From the NCBI GenBank assembly GCA_033063855.1, contig CP093831.1, positions 8,680,001 to 8,744,000 on the forward strand: a stretch of DNA of 64,000 bases, read 5' to 3'. Both the position numbers and the translations under genes were made by a program. The stretch is from Smittia aterrima (lineage: Eukaryota > Arthropoda > Insecta > Diptera > Chironomidae). Position 1 is the stretch's first letter; every line of letters begins with the position of its first letter. The notes beneath the pieces were generated by a model that saw only the letters and a program-made list of their open reading frames with translations, did not search any database and was not told the DNA's origin. Shown here in pieces: positions 11,359 through 22,111 of this stretch.

Positions 11359-13078
11359 ATGATGGCAATAAATTTCCCGGCCGCGGCATTCCTTGCGAGC
11401 CTTAAAGCTCCAAGTCAAATTATGTATTGCATATCGCAAGACACCGGGGCTCCCGTCGTCGTCTATAAAGATTCTCAGAATGTTCAACAGTCAATCAGTG
11501 TTCCGCCATGGGCAACAGGAACACATGAGTCAACTTACAATCATGAGAAAGAAATCCAACAAGTTAGCTCAGCACAATCACATCAACAATCAACTATACG
11601 AGTCGAAGCAGGGAATCAAGTGAGGAATCTAATGGAGCCTAAAAGTATTTCTTTCTAATCTCGTTTTTTAGGTGGCAACGATTCAAATTCCTCAGATTGT
11701 TTCTCAGCCATATCCAACACAAAGTTATTACCCTCCAGGCTCACAACTCATTCAGCCACCAAGCGGCTACATTCAAGTTCCTGGACAAGTATACGCAATT
11801 CAACAAACGGAGAAGGAAAAACCTGAACCTTCACAACAAGTTCCTTCTCATGATTTTAATTCTTCAATTAATCGGCCTGACAACGAAGAAGGAAAAAACT
11901 TTTGCTGTTCGTTGTGCAAGAAATCTTTTCGTTTGAAATCGACATTAATTCAACATGAGAGGATTCATTTAGACTCGCGTCCTTACGCGTGCACTTTCGA
12001 CAGCTCATGTCGGAAGAGTTTTCGTCAAAAATCTCATCTCATTCAGCATTCGCGGATTCATTATGACAGCAAACCTTATCCTTGTTCGTTTCAAGGCTGC
12101 GGAAAATCGTTTCGACAGCGCGCGATTCTATCGCAACACGAGAGAATTCACTGTGATGCATCATCGCATTTGTTGTATAAAAACGTTGGAGAGAACGGCA
12201 CGCTTTGGCCTCAAGACCTTCCATATCCAAATGAGCTTCAACCAAAAGAAGAAGAGGCCGAGAAGGAGCAGCATTATCCATCGTTTGCACACTCTGTGTT
12301 TGGTAACTTGACAGAAGAAAATTACACAAAGACTGAAACGAAAACAGATATTTCAACCCAACAGACGAACATGCCACTCTTTGTTCGGTGTCCTATCTGC
12401 CAAGTCTCATATAAACAGAAGTCTACCTTGCTTCAACACGGCTGCATTCATATAGAGTCAAGACCATATCCGTGTCTCTTCACAAAATGCGGTGAGTTCT
12501 CATGCAATTGATATTCTTGAAATATGTTGTGAAGTAAAATCTCTTCGTTTTTTAGGGAAACGCTTTCGACAACAATCTCATCTTGCTCAGCACACACGAA
12601 TACACAAGAATGAAAAGCCATATCGTTGTCCGTACATCGAATGTCAGGGACGATGCTTTCGACAGAAGACGATTCTCAATCAACACATTCGAATTCACAC
12701 GAACTCTAAACCATATCGTTGCAGCATTTGTGGAAAAGATTTTCGTCAACAAGCGATACTTTCGCAGCATGAGAAGACTCATCAAAGTCATCGACCGTTT
12801 TCATGTCCACTCTCGAATTGTAAGAGAAGATTCATCAATGAGCAAGTGAGTTGATCAAGTTCTCATTTTTAGCTTTAATGAAAACTTTGTTTCTGTTTAA
12901 GGATCTCAAGAAACACATTGAAAATCACATGAATCCATCGAAGTCTAAGAAGCAATCATCGCCAAGGATCATTCAGGCTGTGAAACCGGAGACAAACTAT
13001 TTCCATGCCTACATGCATCCAATATCTCAGTTCAACCAGCCAAATATTTCAGATCAACAAATGAATCAAGTTCCTTAA
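11359..13078 (+). CDS. C2H2 zinc-finger protein with eight fingers
   Basis: Probable DNA-binding nuclear factor of 515 aa from four exons (11359-11619, 11672-12491, 12556-12845, 12902-13078). The first ~165 residues are low-complexity and rich in Gln, Ser and Pro. Three fingers follow (CSLCKKSFRLKSTLIQHERIH; CTFDSSCRKSFRQKSHLIQH; CSFQGCGKSFRQRAILSQH). After an acidic spacer of about 65 residues come five more, beginning CPICQVSYKQKSTLLQH, of which the last (CPLSNCKRRFINEQDLKKH) is built across the intron at 12846-12901. The repeated FRQ-(S/A)-x-L-x-QH-x-R/K pattern suggests internal finger duplication. No DNA target or orthologue is assigned. Confidence 0.85.
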
Positions 13079-13150
13079 GCTAAATTCAAAAAATCTTTTC
13101 AAGACATTGGTGCTAACTCTAATTCGATTTTACTCAAATTCTGTACTTCA

Positions 13151-13156
13151 ATTAAA
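13151..13156 (+). terminator. Poly(A) signal of the eight-finger gene
   Basis: ATTAAA lies 73 nt after the stop codon. The poly(A) signal of the convergent kinase-KEN gene on the other strand is only about 40 nt further on. Confidence 0.45.
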
Positions 13157-13196
13157 ATGAAATGAACAAAAGATCAATGCTCGATTGCATTTAACT

Positions 13197-13202
13197 TTTA
13201 TT
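13197..13202 (-). terminator. Poly(A) signal of the kinase-KEN gene
   Basis: AATAAA on the minus strand (TTTATT on plus), 22 nt beyond the stop codon of the kinase-KEN gene. Confidence 0.5.
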
Positions 13203-13223
13203 GAAAATTTTGAAATGTTTCAC

Positions 13224-14405
13224 TCAGAAGTTCTCGCAAATGTTACGCGATGGATAAAAGTTAGCGAAATTCTCGTCTGAACGAAGTCCACTTGTTGCTA
13301 CTTTTACATAAAGATGTCGAATCAAAGCTGGAAATTTATTTGTCCAATAGTTTGTGAAGGGAGTTGGCCCGTAGATTCGTTTTGCACTCTCGGACATTTC
13401 ATCGTAGTGAGCGGCTTTATTTCTGATTGCACGGAGAAGCTCGATGAGTGACGAAGTTCCGTACGTGTGATGACTTGAACGGTAAGCGAGTGAACTTATA
13501 ACTTCATGCTCCAGACGAGACTCCCAGTTTCCTCCGAAAACCATCGACTTTCCTTCTTCGATAATTTGCTTGACTTGATAGTCACCAGATTTAACTCTGT
13601 CAGCGACAGCAAGAATGAAGTTCAACGTCTTTTGCTCATCCCAGAATAGTGGATGAGTTCGAAGAATGCATTTACATGCCCATCGCTCTTCAGGCAATTG
13701 CTTAGTCATAATCTCAACGAGATGTCTGATCAAAATATCATCAGAGGTAGCATTTGCTTCTGAGCCCCAATCGAAGTTGACGAAGCCGTTACTTTTTGTA
13801 ATGTTTCCATTCATGGCGATGTAAAAGATGAGACAACCCATCGAATAGACATCAGATTTTAAGTTGTACGTTCCTCTATCGAGCTCAGGAACTAACCAGT
13901 AGTTGGTGCCTTCCGGAACGACGCTCATCTTCGAACTTGTTGGGTCGACCTGCTTTGCGATGCCAAAATCAGAAATTTTCACTTCGTATTCGCCGTTTTG
14001 ATTTTTGAAGATTAGAATGTTCGACGGTTTTATATCTCGATGAACGATTGACATGCTGTGAAGCCAGTCCATTCCTAAGATCAAGTCAGCAATGATTTTC
14101 TTTGTAGAAATTTTCTGTCGCAATTCGAAATCGTTGATGAATTCCTTCAGAGTGCAAATGGCAAGCTCAAGAGCGATGTAGAAAAATTCATCATCTTCCT
14201 CGGTCAAGAAGAAACGGACGACATGATGTTGATCTGTTTTTTCAAGTTGTTCCATTTCACGTTGAACAAGTCGCACATGTGCCTTCGGGACCTTCTTGAT
14301 TGCAACTTTTCGCTCCCCTATGAATCCACGATAGACAGTTGAGGTAGCGCCATGTCCAATGACGTCCGAAGGGTTGAATGTAATTAAGCCAATCTTTTGA
14401 GACAT
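13224..14405 (-). CDS. Stand-alone IRE1/RNase L-type kinase-KEN endoribonuclease
   Basis: Single-exon 393-aa protein consisting only of a protein kinase joined to a KEN ribonuclease domain, the cytosolic half of IRE1. Kinase landmarks: Gly-rich loop GHGATSTV (17-24), Lys37 in VAIKK, HRDIKPSN (122-129), DFG (146-148). The KEN domain starts near residue 250 (HPLFWDEQKTLNFI). It carries Tyr315, Arg328, Asn329 and His333, with the same spacing as the catalytic Tyr/Arg/Asn/His set of IRE1. The first residues (IGLITFNPSDVIGHG) align with the start of the IRE1 kinase, so there is no lumenal sensor, transmembrane helix or ankyrin region. No splice acceptor is evident upstream, and another gene starts 170 bp away, so truncation by missed exons is unlikely. 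Probably a soluble RNA-cleaving kinase; its trigger and target are unknown. Confidence 0.9.
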   Translation of the reverse strand: MSQKIGLITFNPSDVIGHGATSTVYRGFIGERKVAIKKVPKAHVRLVQREMEQLEKTDQHHVVRFFLTEEDDEFFYIALELAICTLKEFINDFELRQKISTKKIIADLILGMDWLHSMSIVHRDIKPSNILIFKNQNGEYEVKISDFGIAKQVDPTSSKMSVVPEGTNYWLVPELDRGTYNLKSDVYSMGCLIFYIAMNGNITKSNGFVNFDWGSEANATSDDILIRHLVEIMTKQLPEERWACKCILRTHPLFWDEQKTLNFILAVADRVKSGDYQVKQIIEEGKSMVFGGNWESRLEHEVISSLAYRSSHHTYGTSSLIELLRAIRNKAAHYDEMSESAKRIYGPTPFTNYWTNKFPALIRHLYVKVATSGLRSDENFANFYPSRNICENF

Positions 14406-14575
14406 TTTAAAGAAAATAAACTGGAGCTAAATTTTTAAGTCTTTCTCGATTAGAAGAAAACTTGTTTCTAATTTAAATTCGAGCAATGATTGCTTTTCTT
14501 TGAAAAGTTGTGATTGACTTTTTATTCAACAAAATAACTTAATGAATGTCTAAGCTTAATTTCGACTTAATCGAG

Positions 14576-14831
14576 CTACACCATCCGATCGTACAAGAAA
14601 TCAGTTTCTCTAATATAAGCGAGTCCCTCTGTTCGTAGCTTTTGAATTCTTAATTCGTGGTTTGCTTTTGCGATAAAGCCTTCGCAATTCTCCAAGCTCA
14701 GGAAGGCGCTGACACATTTAATTGGTGCATCACTGCTTTCATTCGCTTTCGCACTCTAAAATTAAGAAATCAACAAAAATGTAAATTAAGAAATTTGAAG
14801 TTTTTACCTTTTTCGTTTCTTTTTCACTCAT
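14576..14831 (-). CDS. Small two-exon gene, 67-aa protein of unknown function
   Basis: Exon 1 (14831-14808) encodes MSEKETKK and exon 2 (14755-14576) encodes 59 residues to a TAG stop. The 52-nt intron has consensus ends (GTAAAAAC and TTTTAG). The protein begins Lys/Glu-rich and continues SAKANESSDAPIKCVSAFLS, with a charged, probably helical second half (KANHELRIQKLRTEGLAYIR) and the end FLYDRMV. It has no signal peptide, membrane segment or zinc motif. I do not recognise the family. Intact splice signals and frame support a real gene. It lies between the kinase-KEN gene (same strand) and importin-4 (divergent, 442 bp away). Confidence 0.6.
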
Positions 14832-15273
14832 GTCTTTGATTTTCCTTGATTTTAATTTAGTTCTTCTTGCCTTTCCCAGATTTTACAGTTGCTAGGTCTG
14901 ATGGTTTCCAATATTTTGATGAATTTAATTATTTTTTTATGTAAACAAACTTTATAAGGGGTTTCGTGCTCAGTAAATTCTGAAGAGATTAAAAAAATGA
15001 AATAAACTTTGATTAACTTTTCTTATTTTCTTTCAATTTTCTTTGAGAGTTATTTTCTTTTACAATCTCAAGTTGATTTATGAACAGATTTTTTAGTGGA
15101 AACTTCAAAATTACTCAAAGTACTGATTCGTGTTCAACAGTCCGAAGAATTTCAAAAAAACGCTTGAAGCGACGCTCAGCGGATTCTCAGCTTCGAGAGA
15201 CAAAAGTGTGCTGTATCAAGTTTAATTAGAATTTGGTTGAAACAAGAAGATTTGCGAAATAAACTCATCCGAA
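14832..15273. other. Divergent promoter region of the 67-aa gene and importin-4
   Basis: A 442-bp AT-rich gap between head-to-head genes, presumably holding both promoters. No TATA box or other clear element was recognised. Confidence 0.5.
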
Positions 15274-18200
15274 ATGGAATCCATGGAAGTTATCCTCAAC
15301 AATCTGCTAAGTGCCGAAAACGTACAAAAGGTAATTTCTTTGAAAATCGCAAGAAGAAAATCGAGTTGAAAAAATGTGATTCGCAGCCACATTGTTCGTT
15401 TTGCTTTTTAATTTGTTTAATTAATCATCATTTGTTTGTGTAAGATACTTTTTAATAGAGCGTTGAATAAACATTTTAGGCACAAGAAGACTTGAAAGAA
15501 GTTCTTAAAAGACCTGAAACTATTCCAATTCTATGTGAGGTTGTTGCAAGATCTAGTTCTCCTCAGCTGAGACAATATGCTGCTGTCATTCTTAGAAAAC
15601 GATTGATGAAGCTTCGATTATGGAATATGGTGCCAGCAGATCAACAACAGCTTATCAAGTCTGGATTACTTCAAGCCATTGTCACAGAAAGCACTTCTTT
15701 TGTTAGAACTGCAATTGCTCAAGTCGTCGGAGCTTTGGTCAACCATGAATTCCCAAAGAAAGATCCATGGAGCAACGAAGTCTTGAAGTTTATTTTTGAC
15801 AACAGTCAATCAAGCGATCCACATCTCTCAGTTTTAGGATCAGAGACTTTCGCAACACTCACTGAAACCGCACCAGACCAGTTTGTCCCGCATTTAGACT
15901 CAATTGGTATGTTCTGCTCGCAAGCGATGATTTTATCCGAGCAACAGAACAACATGGGAAACGTAGTAATTTACAATCTAATCATGGCCATGTCACATCT
16001 CGTTCCTTGCATTTTGGGCAATAACGTTGCTGAACACACATACAACGCAGCCGTTCCTTATGTCGTCAAATCGTTACAAGCATTTGCCGCTCAAAACGAT
16101 GGTGACAAATTCATTGAAGCATTCGAAATCTTGGAAAACCTCTCTGACCATACGCCAAAGCTGATATCAAATCATGTGAAGCTTCTCATCGAATTCTGCT
16201 TAGAAATTTCTCGCAACAAGGAAACTGACGATGCCATTCGCGTCAAAGCAATAACATTCATTGGCTGGGTCGTCAGATTAAAGAAGAAATTGATTGTAAA
16301 ACAGAAATTGGTTGAACCAATCATTGCAATCCTCTTCGAGTTAATGGCTTCGCCAACTGATGATTCGGGTGATGACACTGAAGAATATTTTGGAAGTAAT
16401 GAAATCACAACGCCAATGAATTGCGCTACGCAAACTCTTGACGTTGTTGCATTGAGTATTCCACCCAAGAACTTGATTCCTCCACTCTTGGCAATCCTTG
16501 AGCCAGCTCTTCAAACATCCAACGACCCATTGCAGAAAAAGGCTGCTTATCTATCAATTGCTGTCATCGCTGAAGGTTGCAGTGCGGCCATCTGCAAAAA
16601 GTATTTGCGCCCACTTCTCGATGTCATTAAGACTGGAATCACCGATGCTAATCCAGTCATCAGAAACAGTGCCTTATTCGCTTTGGGGCAATTCTCTGAA
16701 CATTTACAACCAGAGATCTCGCAATTCTCTGAAGAGATTCTTCCCATTTTGTTCGAATATTTGCAAGTTCTCTCGAATCAAATTCGATCGGGTGGCAAAG
16801 AACCGCAGCATATCGATCGAGTCTTTTACGCTGTTGAGACTTTCTGTGAGAATCTTGAAGGTGCTTTAGTTCCCCATCTGCCAGTGTTGATGGAGCGACT
16901 CTTTGAATGCTTGGCACCATCTAACACTACGCACTTGAGAGAACTCGCTTTGAGTGCTATCAGTGCTACATCGAACGCAGCTAAAGCATCTTTGTTACCG
17001 TACTTCCCCCAGCTCATTGAAGTACTCAAAATGTATCTTGTTAAAAGTGAGGATGAAGATATTTGCTCATTAAGACCAGAAGCCATCGATACTTTGGCAG
17101 CACTTGCAAGAAACATTGGAAAGGAAAATTTCCTTCCTCTCGCTATTGACACAATGAACCTTGGATTGGCATTGATTGAAGACAAGAGCGATCCCGACCT
17201 AAAGCGCTCGTGCTATAATCTCTTCGCATCAATGGCTCTCGTATTGAATGAACAAATTGGATCAGCTTTAGATAAAATTGTCAGCTCTATGATTGACAGT
17301 GTTAAGAGCACCGATAGCATTGTTGTTGGAAACGGAAAGGATGAAGAGACGTTGGTTGAGGACAATAATGATGAAGCTGAGGATCAAGAGTTTGATATTG
17401 AAAATTCAGAATGCGAAAGTGATGACGAAAGCGACGACTTGCTCGGGATTGAAAATGCTTACATGGAAGAAAAAGAAGAAGCAATTATTGCTTTGAAAGA
17501 AATTGCTGAGCATACAGGAGCTGCTTTCGCCCCATTCATCAAGACTTGCTTCGAGGAAATCTATAAATTGCTGAATTATCCAAACGAAGATATTCGCCAA
17601 TCATCCGTCGAATCGCTCTGTCAGTTTGTCATTTCTCTTTACAAATTGGGAAATTCAGATGGACTCAAGCAGACTTTGTTGGTACTCGTACCAAAGCTCA
17701 GTGAAATCATTCATACAGATGAGGAAAGAATCGTTGTTATGGCCGCACTCGAAGCTTTCAATCAAATTCTTGAAGAAGTTCGCGAAGCAACATTTGAAAT
17801 TGAAGGACACAAGGATGCGATCTTTGCTTGTCTCGTAGATGTGTTGAATGGAAAAGTGGTTTGTCAGTTCGATGAACCAGAGGAGGATGAAGATGAGGAG
17901 AGTGAATATGACATTGCAATTCTGGAGTCGGCTGGGGAGATTTTACCAAAATTCGGTAAAGCAATGCCATCGCAAGAATTTTTCACCTACTTCAGCAGAA
18001 TCTTTCCGTTCTTTATTGGCAAAATTGTAAGTTTGCAAACTTTTATTTTGAATTGCCTTTTGCTAACTTTTCAATATTTCACAGCAAAAATCAAAGAACA
18101 AAGATGAAATGTCTCAATCTCAACGCGCGATGGCTGTGGGTGTCATATCAGAATGTTTCGCTCCGCTTGGAGAATATTCAGCTCAATATTTCGACAACTT

Positions 18201-18801
18201 GCTTCCACTCTTTATTGATCTGTTGAACGATCGAAGTGATGAAGAAGTAAGAAACAATGCTGTCTACGCAATTGGCGAGATGGTTGTTTACTGTGGACAA
18301 ACATGCTTCAAGTAAGTTAAACCTAATTAAAATATTTGTTCAAATTTGCTTATTTGTAATTTTCTTCTTAGAGCGTATCCTCAAATTTTGGAAGCACTTT
18401 CAAGTTTGGTAGCTAAGGAAAGCCATGGTGGCATCTTGGATAACATCTGCGGAACTCTTGGTCGCTTGATTTTCATCAACAGTGCTTTGGTTCCACTGAA
18501 GGATGTTCTTCCCGTCTTCATCTCATATCTCCCTCTTCGTCAAGACTACGTTGAAAACGAATACGTTTTCAAGAGTCTCGACCATCTCTACCGACAAGGA
18601 AATGAAGTTCTCTTGCAGTTCCTTGAACGCATCATTCTCACAGCCTTGACTGTGCTAAGCAAGGAGCAATACAGCAAAGATGAAGTTCGCGATCACATCT
18701 TCACTTTCGTCAAGCAAGTTCGTAATGATTTTCCGGAAAAATTCAACAACGTCGTGAATGCTGATGCCGAAATTTCAAGTTTCGTTCAAAATTTGGGTTA
18801 A
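15274..18801 (+). CDS. IPO4: Importin-4 (importin-beta family nuclear import receptor)
   Basis: HEAT-repeat karyopherin of 1086 aa, close to the ~1080 aa of animal importin-4. Exons 15274-15330, 15480-18026, 18085-18311 and 18372-18801 join in frame. The N-terminus (MESMEVILNNLLSAENVQKA) leads into the importin-beta N domain, where RanGTP binds. Consecutive HEAT repeats run throughout. The acidic loop (DEETLVEDNNDEAEDQEFD to ESDDESDDLLG), followed by ENAYMEEKEEAIIALKEIAE, is characteristic of importin-4. Known cargo of the family include histones and ribosomal proteins. Exon 2 is long (2.5 kb). The start is the only ATG that continues into the conserved repeat across intron 1. Confidence 0.93.
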
Positions 18802-18995
18802 ACATTCGACACAATTCATCTCCAAAACGCATCCGATATTATTTTTCTCATTTGTTTACATCATCACTTTATTTAATCACAGTAATCCCTAACCACGAAG
18901 AACTTAAAGAACCAAATCCGAAGGAAAAACTGAGAATGCATTTCACAAACAGAAAAAATATGTTTTTGTATAAATGGATTTTAGAAAAGTTTTTA

Positions 18996-19001
18996 AATAA
19001 A
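18996..19001 (+). terminator. Poly(A) signal of importin-4
   Basis: AATAAA 194 nt after the stop codon. The 335-bp gap to the convergent DUF4803-like gene (stop at 19137) holds only the two 3' untranslated regions. A minus-strand AATAAA occurs near 19055-19060 for that gene. Confidence 0.6.
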
Positions 19002-19136
19002 AGTACTTTATGAAATATAAAGAACGAACTGTTTTTTTTTAAAGAATCTTGATTTTTATTTAATTATTTTATTCGAATTTCTTAGTAAAGAGCTTAGCTT
19101 AGATGTACAAAAAATGATTCAAATCTAATTTAATCT

Positions 19137-21300
19137 TCACACTGAGTTGTCAGATTTGAAATTTTGAAGATTTGCTCGAATGTAGTTTGAGTAGTCGAGC
19201 GTTTCAATCTTTGGCGCTATGAAGCCTCCGAATCCGTTCCGGCCTTTGAAGTGTAATCCAACTCCTTGCAATGGCATCGCAGGAACAGAAGACACCTCTT
19301 GAGAGTCAATGAAAGGAACTGTTGTCTGGGCAGCATCTTTGCCAATATCAGAGTGCGTGAACTTAATGAAAGTGTTTGATCTCGAGAGTGGAATTGAAGG
19401 ATCCTTCGACTTCGTTGGAATGTGGGGCCAGTTAAGATTGATTTGAGATCTTTTATTCTTGCCAACTGAGTTTTCGGTGTAGTCGCTTGAAATCCAAAAA
19501 CTCTTCTCGGGTTCAACTCTTCCTGTGCTGAAATTAATTTCTGAAACTTGAATTTCGAGATTCAAGTGATGTCCCAACGTGCGAAGCTTAACTCCTGTCT
19601 AAATTGTTTTAATTTTAATTAACATCAAGAGAGTTAGAGTTTAAGTAAAATCTTACCACAACATGCGAGCTCGGCGCAACTAAATCATCAAGATCTACTT
19701 CGCGTTGATCAAACTGAAGCATGTGATAATCAATTTCGTTTTTAATTCCTTTTTGTAGTAAATTGAACGTAGAAATTGGAACCCATCGAGTTGTCGCTTC
19801 ATCGACTTTTCCATAGCCTATCAACTCGCTCTCTTTGATTTGCAAGTGAATTATCCGATTGTCTTTAACAAATCGAATTCCTGTCACGACCCTAAAAGAA
19901 AAATATTATTTAAATTATTATTTAAATATTTCTTGGGATTTAATGAACTCACATGTTGTTTCTTGTATCAGACACGGCTGGACGAAGACTGAAGTAACGA
20001 TCAGATTTCTTTCCTTCCTCATCACAAATGCAAAAGCAATGATCGCAATTCCAGAGGACCTTGTAGAACCAGTATTGCTCCAACTAAGAAAAGTTAAAAC
20101 ATTCCAAGTTAAAAATAGATTCTCTGTTAACTAATTAAATCAACTAACGTGAAAACCATTTCCTTTGCATGGTTTTTCTTCGCCTAAAGCTCGACCACTA
20201 TCGTAAACGATATATTCGTATCGTCGAGAACTTTTCATCTCTCCAGGACAGATCCACATGTCATCTACGAGTGTGATACAGTTTAGAAGCTTTCCCACGC
20301 ATTTCGATTGTCGATTGCAGATTGATCTCTCAGAGCAGCCATAATCTTCTGTGAATTGGTAGTTAGGACAGGTGTCCATACAAGATCGATCTCTATTCAA
20401 ATCCTTTTCATTCTCAATGTGTCCTTGAAGAAGTCTCGTGATTTGAAGGAATGTCGAGTTCTCTTGATGCGTTTCAGGGTCACATCTCCACACGGATCGA
20501 CTTGCTAACTCGAAAATTTGCAGGGATTTCTCAAGCGACTGCTCGCTTCGCTGCATGAATTCATTCCTAAGCAGATAAGCGTCGTTTGTGTGATCGGCTT
20601 TGTTGTAAGCCGTCAACAACATGTACGAGCACTGCATCATCAAATAAGCTTCTAATTCCACGAGTGTCAAAGCATTGTAGAGCTGATAGAGAACTTGTTG
20701 AGCAGATCGTTGAAGAGAGCAGGAACTCGACGTAAGACTCTAAAAAACATTTAATTATCTTCACGACAAACTTTCTTTGTTCTTACTCACAGTGACTTCA
20801 ACAAAATAAAGTTTTTCTTGAACGATGACTTTGTGGAGATTCTCTAGCGCTTCTTCCAAAGGCCAATGTTTATCATTGAGAACGTGATCAGTAAGGTCGA
20901 TAGTTGTGTCCTTGTTGTAAGTTCCTTTCTCTGAATTTTTCGACTCGCGAATCAGATGTTGACGGAAAGAAGTGAACAGCCGATGAACTTTTATGATTTC
21001 CGATTGCAAATTGTGCCAGCCATTTGAGTGGATCATCTTCTTTAGATCATCGATATCCAGGCGATTGACGAGATAAGTATCAACGAAGTTGTTGTGAGCA
21101 TTGAAAATTGTTTTGAGCTGGTCATTTTGACTTTTCACTGGATCGTCCATTGCAATCTCCCAAGTCGATTTCTCTAAACGAAGGTAAGCATTCCTTATCA
21201 TGTCAGGCTCAGTGACGTCTCGATTGAGTTGAGAGAAACTTTGAACACTTTTAAACAACGCCATAAAGGCAAAAACCAACCAAAAACGCGACAATCTCAT
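19137..21300 (-). CDS. Secreted DUF4803-like insect protein
   Basis: Five exons (21300-20791, 20739-20149, 20083-19953, 19891-19657, 19598-19137) join in frame to 642 aa. An N-terminal signal peptide (MRLSRFWLVFAFMALFKSVQS) is followed by a helical region without cysteines. A cysteine-rich central part follows (CMDTCPNYQFTEDYGCSERS, then CNCDHCFCIC-like pairs), and the C-terminal half is beta-rich and contains TGIRFVKDNRIIHLQIKESE. Overall architecture and this motif match the insect DUF4803 family as I remember it; the function is unknown. Probably an extracellular or secretory-pathway protein. The GTG-initiated extension upstream of the chosen ATG is not needed. It is tail-to-tail with importin-4. 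Confidence 0.75.
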
Positions 21301-21623
21301 GACGACTACTGATTTCAAAGGCGACACTTCTTATAATGAAAGAAAAAATCTCAGTGAATCATCACTGAACTTGATGCCTATAAATCTGAGAATGAAATGA
21401 GATGAGAGAGCAACGAGTGTACACAATTTGCTGTTTATTCAAATCAGAAATGTGAGCTGCCTCAGATAAGAGAAATAAAGAATAACATTCAGGAATTCCC
21501 TTTAACTATTTATTTCAGTTTTATAACTTTATAAATAATGCGAATCTTATTGGAAAAAATATTTTGTGGATGTTGAACATCTTTGGGATTCACGAAGCTC
21601 AATCGCACATTTTCGTCGGCTTT
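21301..21623. other. Intergenic region upstream of the DUF4803-like gene
   Basis: A 323-bp AT-rich gap holding the presumed promoter of the DUF4803-like gene and the 3' end of the small secreted gene. Nothing else was recognised. Confidence 0.5.
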
Positions 21624-21944
21624 TCAGATTTCACTTTCGGTCGTTGAGTGATCCTCGTTGCAGCTCGGGGAAACTTCTTCGTACTCTTCTTCTGTGTCAT
21701 CAAAGTGGCCACGGTAGGTCAAGTGATTTATTTGTTTTGTAAAAATTTTTAAAATCGGAAGATCTGGAGTTGGAGTTGGTTTATTGTCTCGCTTGCACCT
21801 GCACGGAACAATTGTCGAAAATCTGTTACAAAAGCATTGCGTTTCAGTTGTTGCTTTTTCTCCATTTGGTTGTTGATCATCAATCGATTGCAACGTTGAA
21901 ATAACTTGAACCAAAATTAATATTGAAATAATTTTCACGTTCAT
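21624..21944 (-). CDS. Small secreted cysteine-containing protein
   Basis: Open frame of 106 aa starting at the ATG at 21944 with a clear signal peptide (MNVKIISILILVQVISTLQS). The mature part carries a compact cysteine cluster (QCFCNRFSTIVPCRCKR), a Pro/Thr stretch (KPTPTPDLP) and an acidic tail (DDTEEEYEEVSPSCNED). An upstream in-frame start would add 21 residues before the signal peptide and is less likely. It is the intact member of a local tandem family: its 5' flank is duplicated at 22559-22776, and two decayed relatives lie at 22462-22530 and 22926-23136. Function unknown. Five of its six cysteines lie in or next to the signal-proximal half. Confidence 0.65.
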   Translation of the reverse strand: MNVKIISILILVQVISTLQSIDDQQPNGEKATTETQCFCNRFSTIVPCRCKRDNKPTPTPDLPILKIFTKQINHLTYRGHFDDTEEEYEEVSPSCNEDHSTTESEI

Positions 21945-22111
21945 TTTCACTAAGCTCACTTTATTGAATGCGCGAAAAAATATTTCGCGAGACAGCAAAT
22001 CGCTCAAAACACGATTGAGTCGAGTGACATGAGTCGAGAGTAATCTTTAACCCGATTTTCTCGCGAAGTGTCTCTTGAGCTTTGGGAGTATCAGCGAAAT
22101 ATTATGACATG

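Noticed and set aside
14405..14575. Possible missing sensor exons upstream of the kinase-KEN gene
   Set aside because: No acceptor site precedes the ATG, and the 3' end of another minus-strand gene lies only 170 bp away.
15237..15443. 68-codon open frame at the start of importin-4
   Set aside because: It is in a different frame from importin-4 exon 1 and reads through the intron; the real exon starts at ATG 15274.
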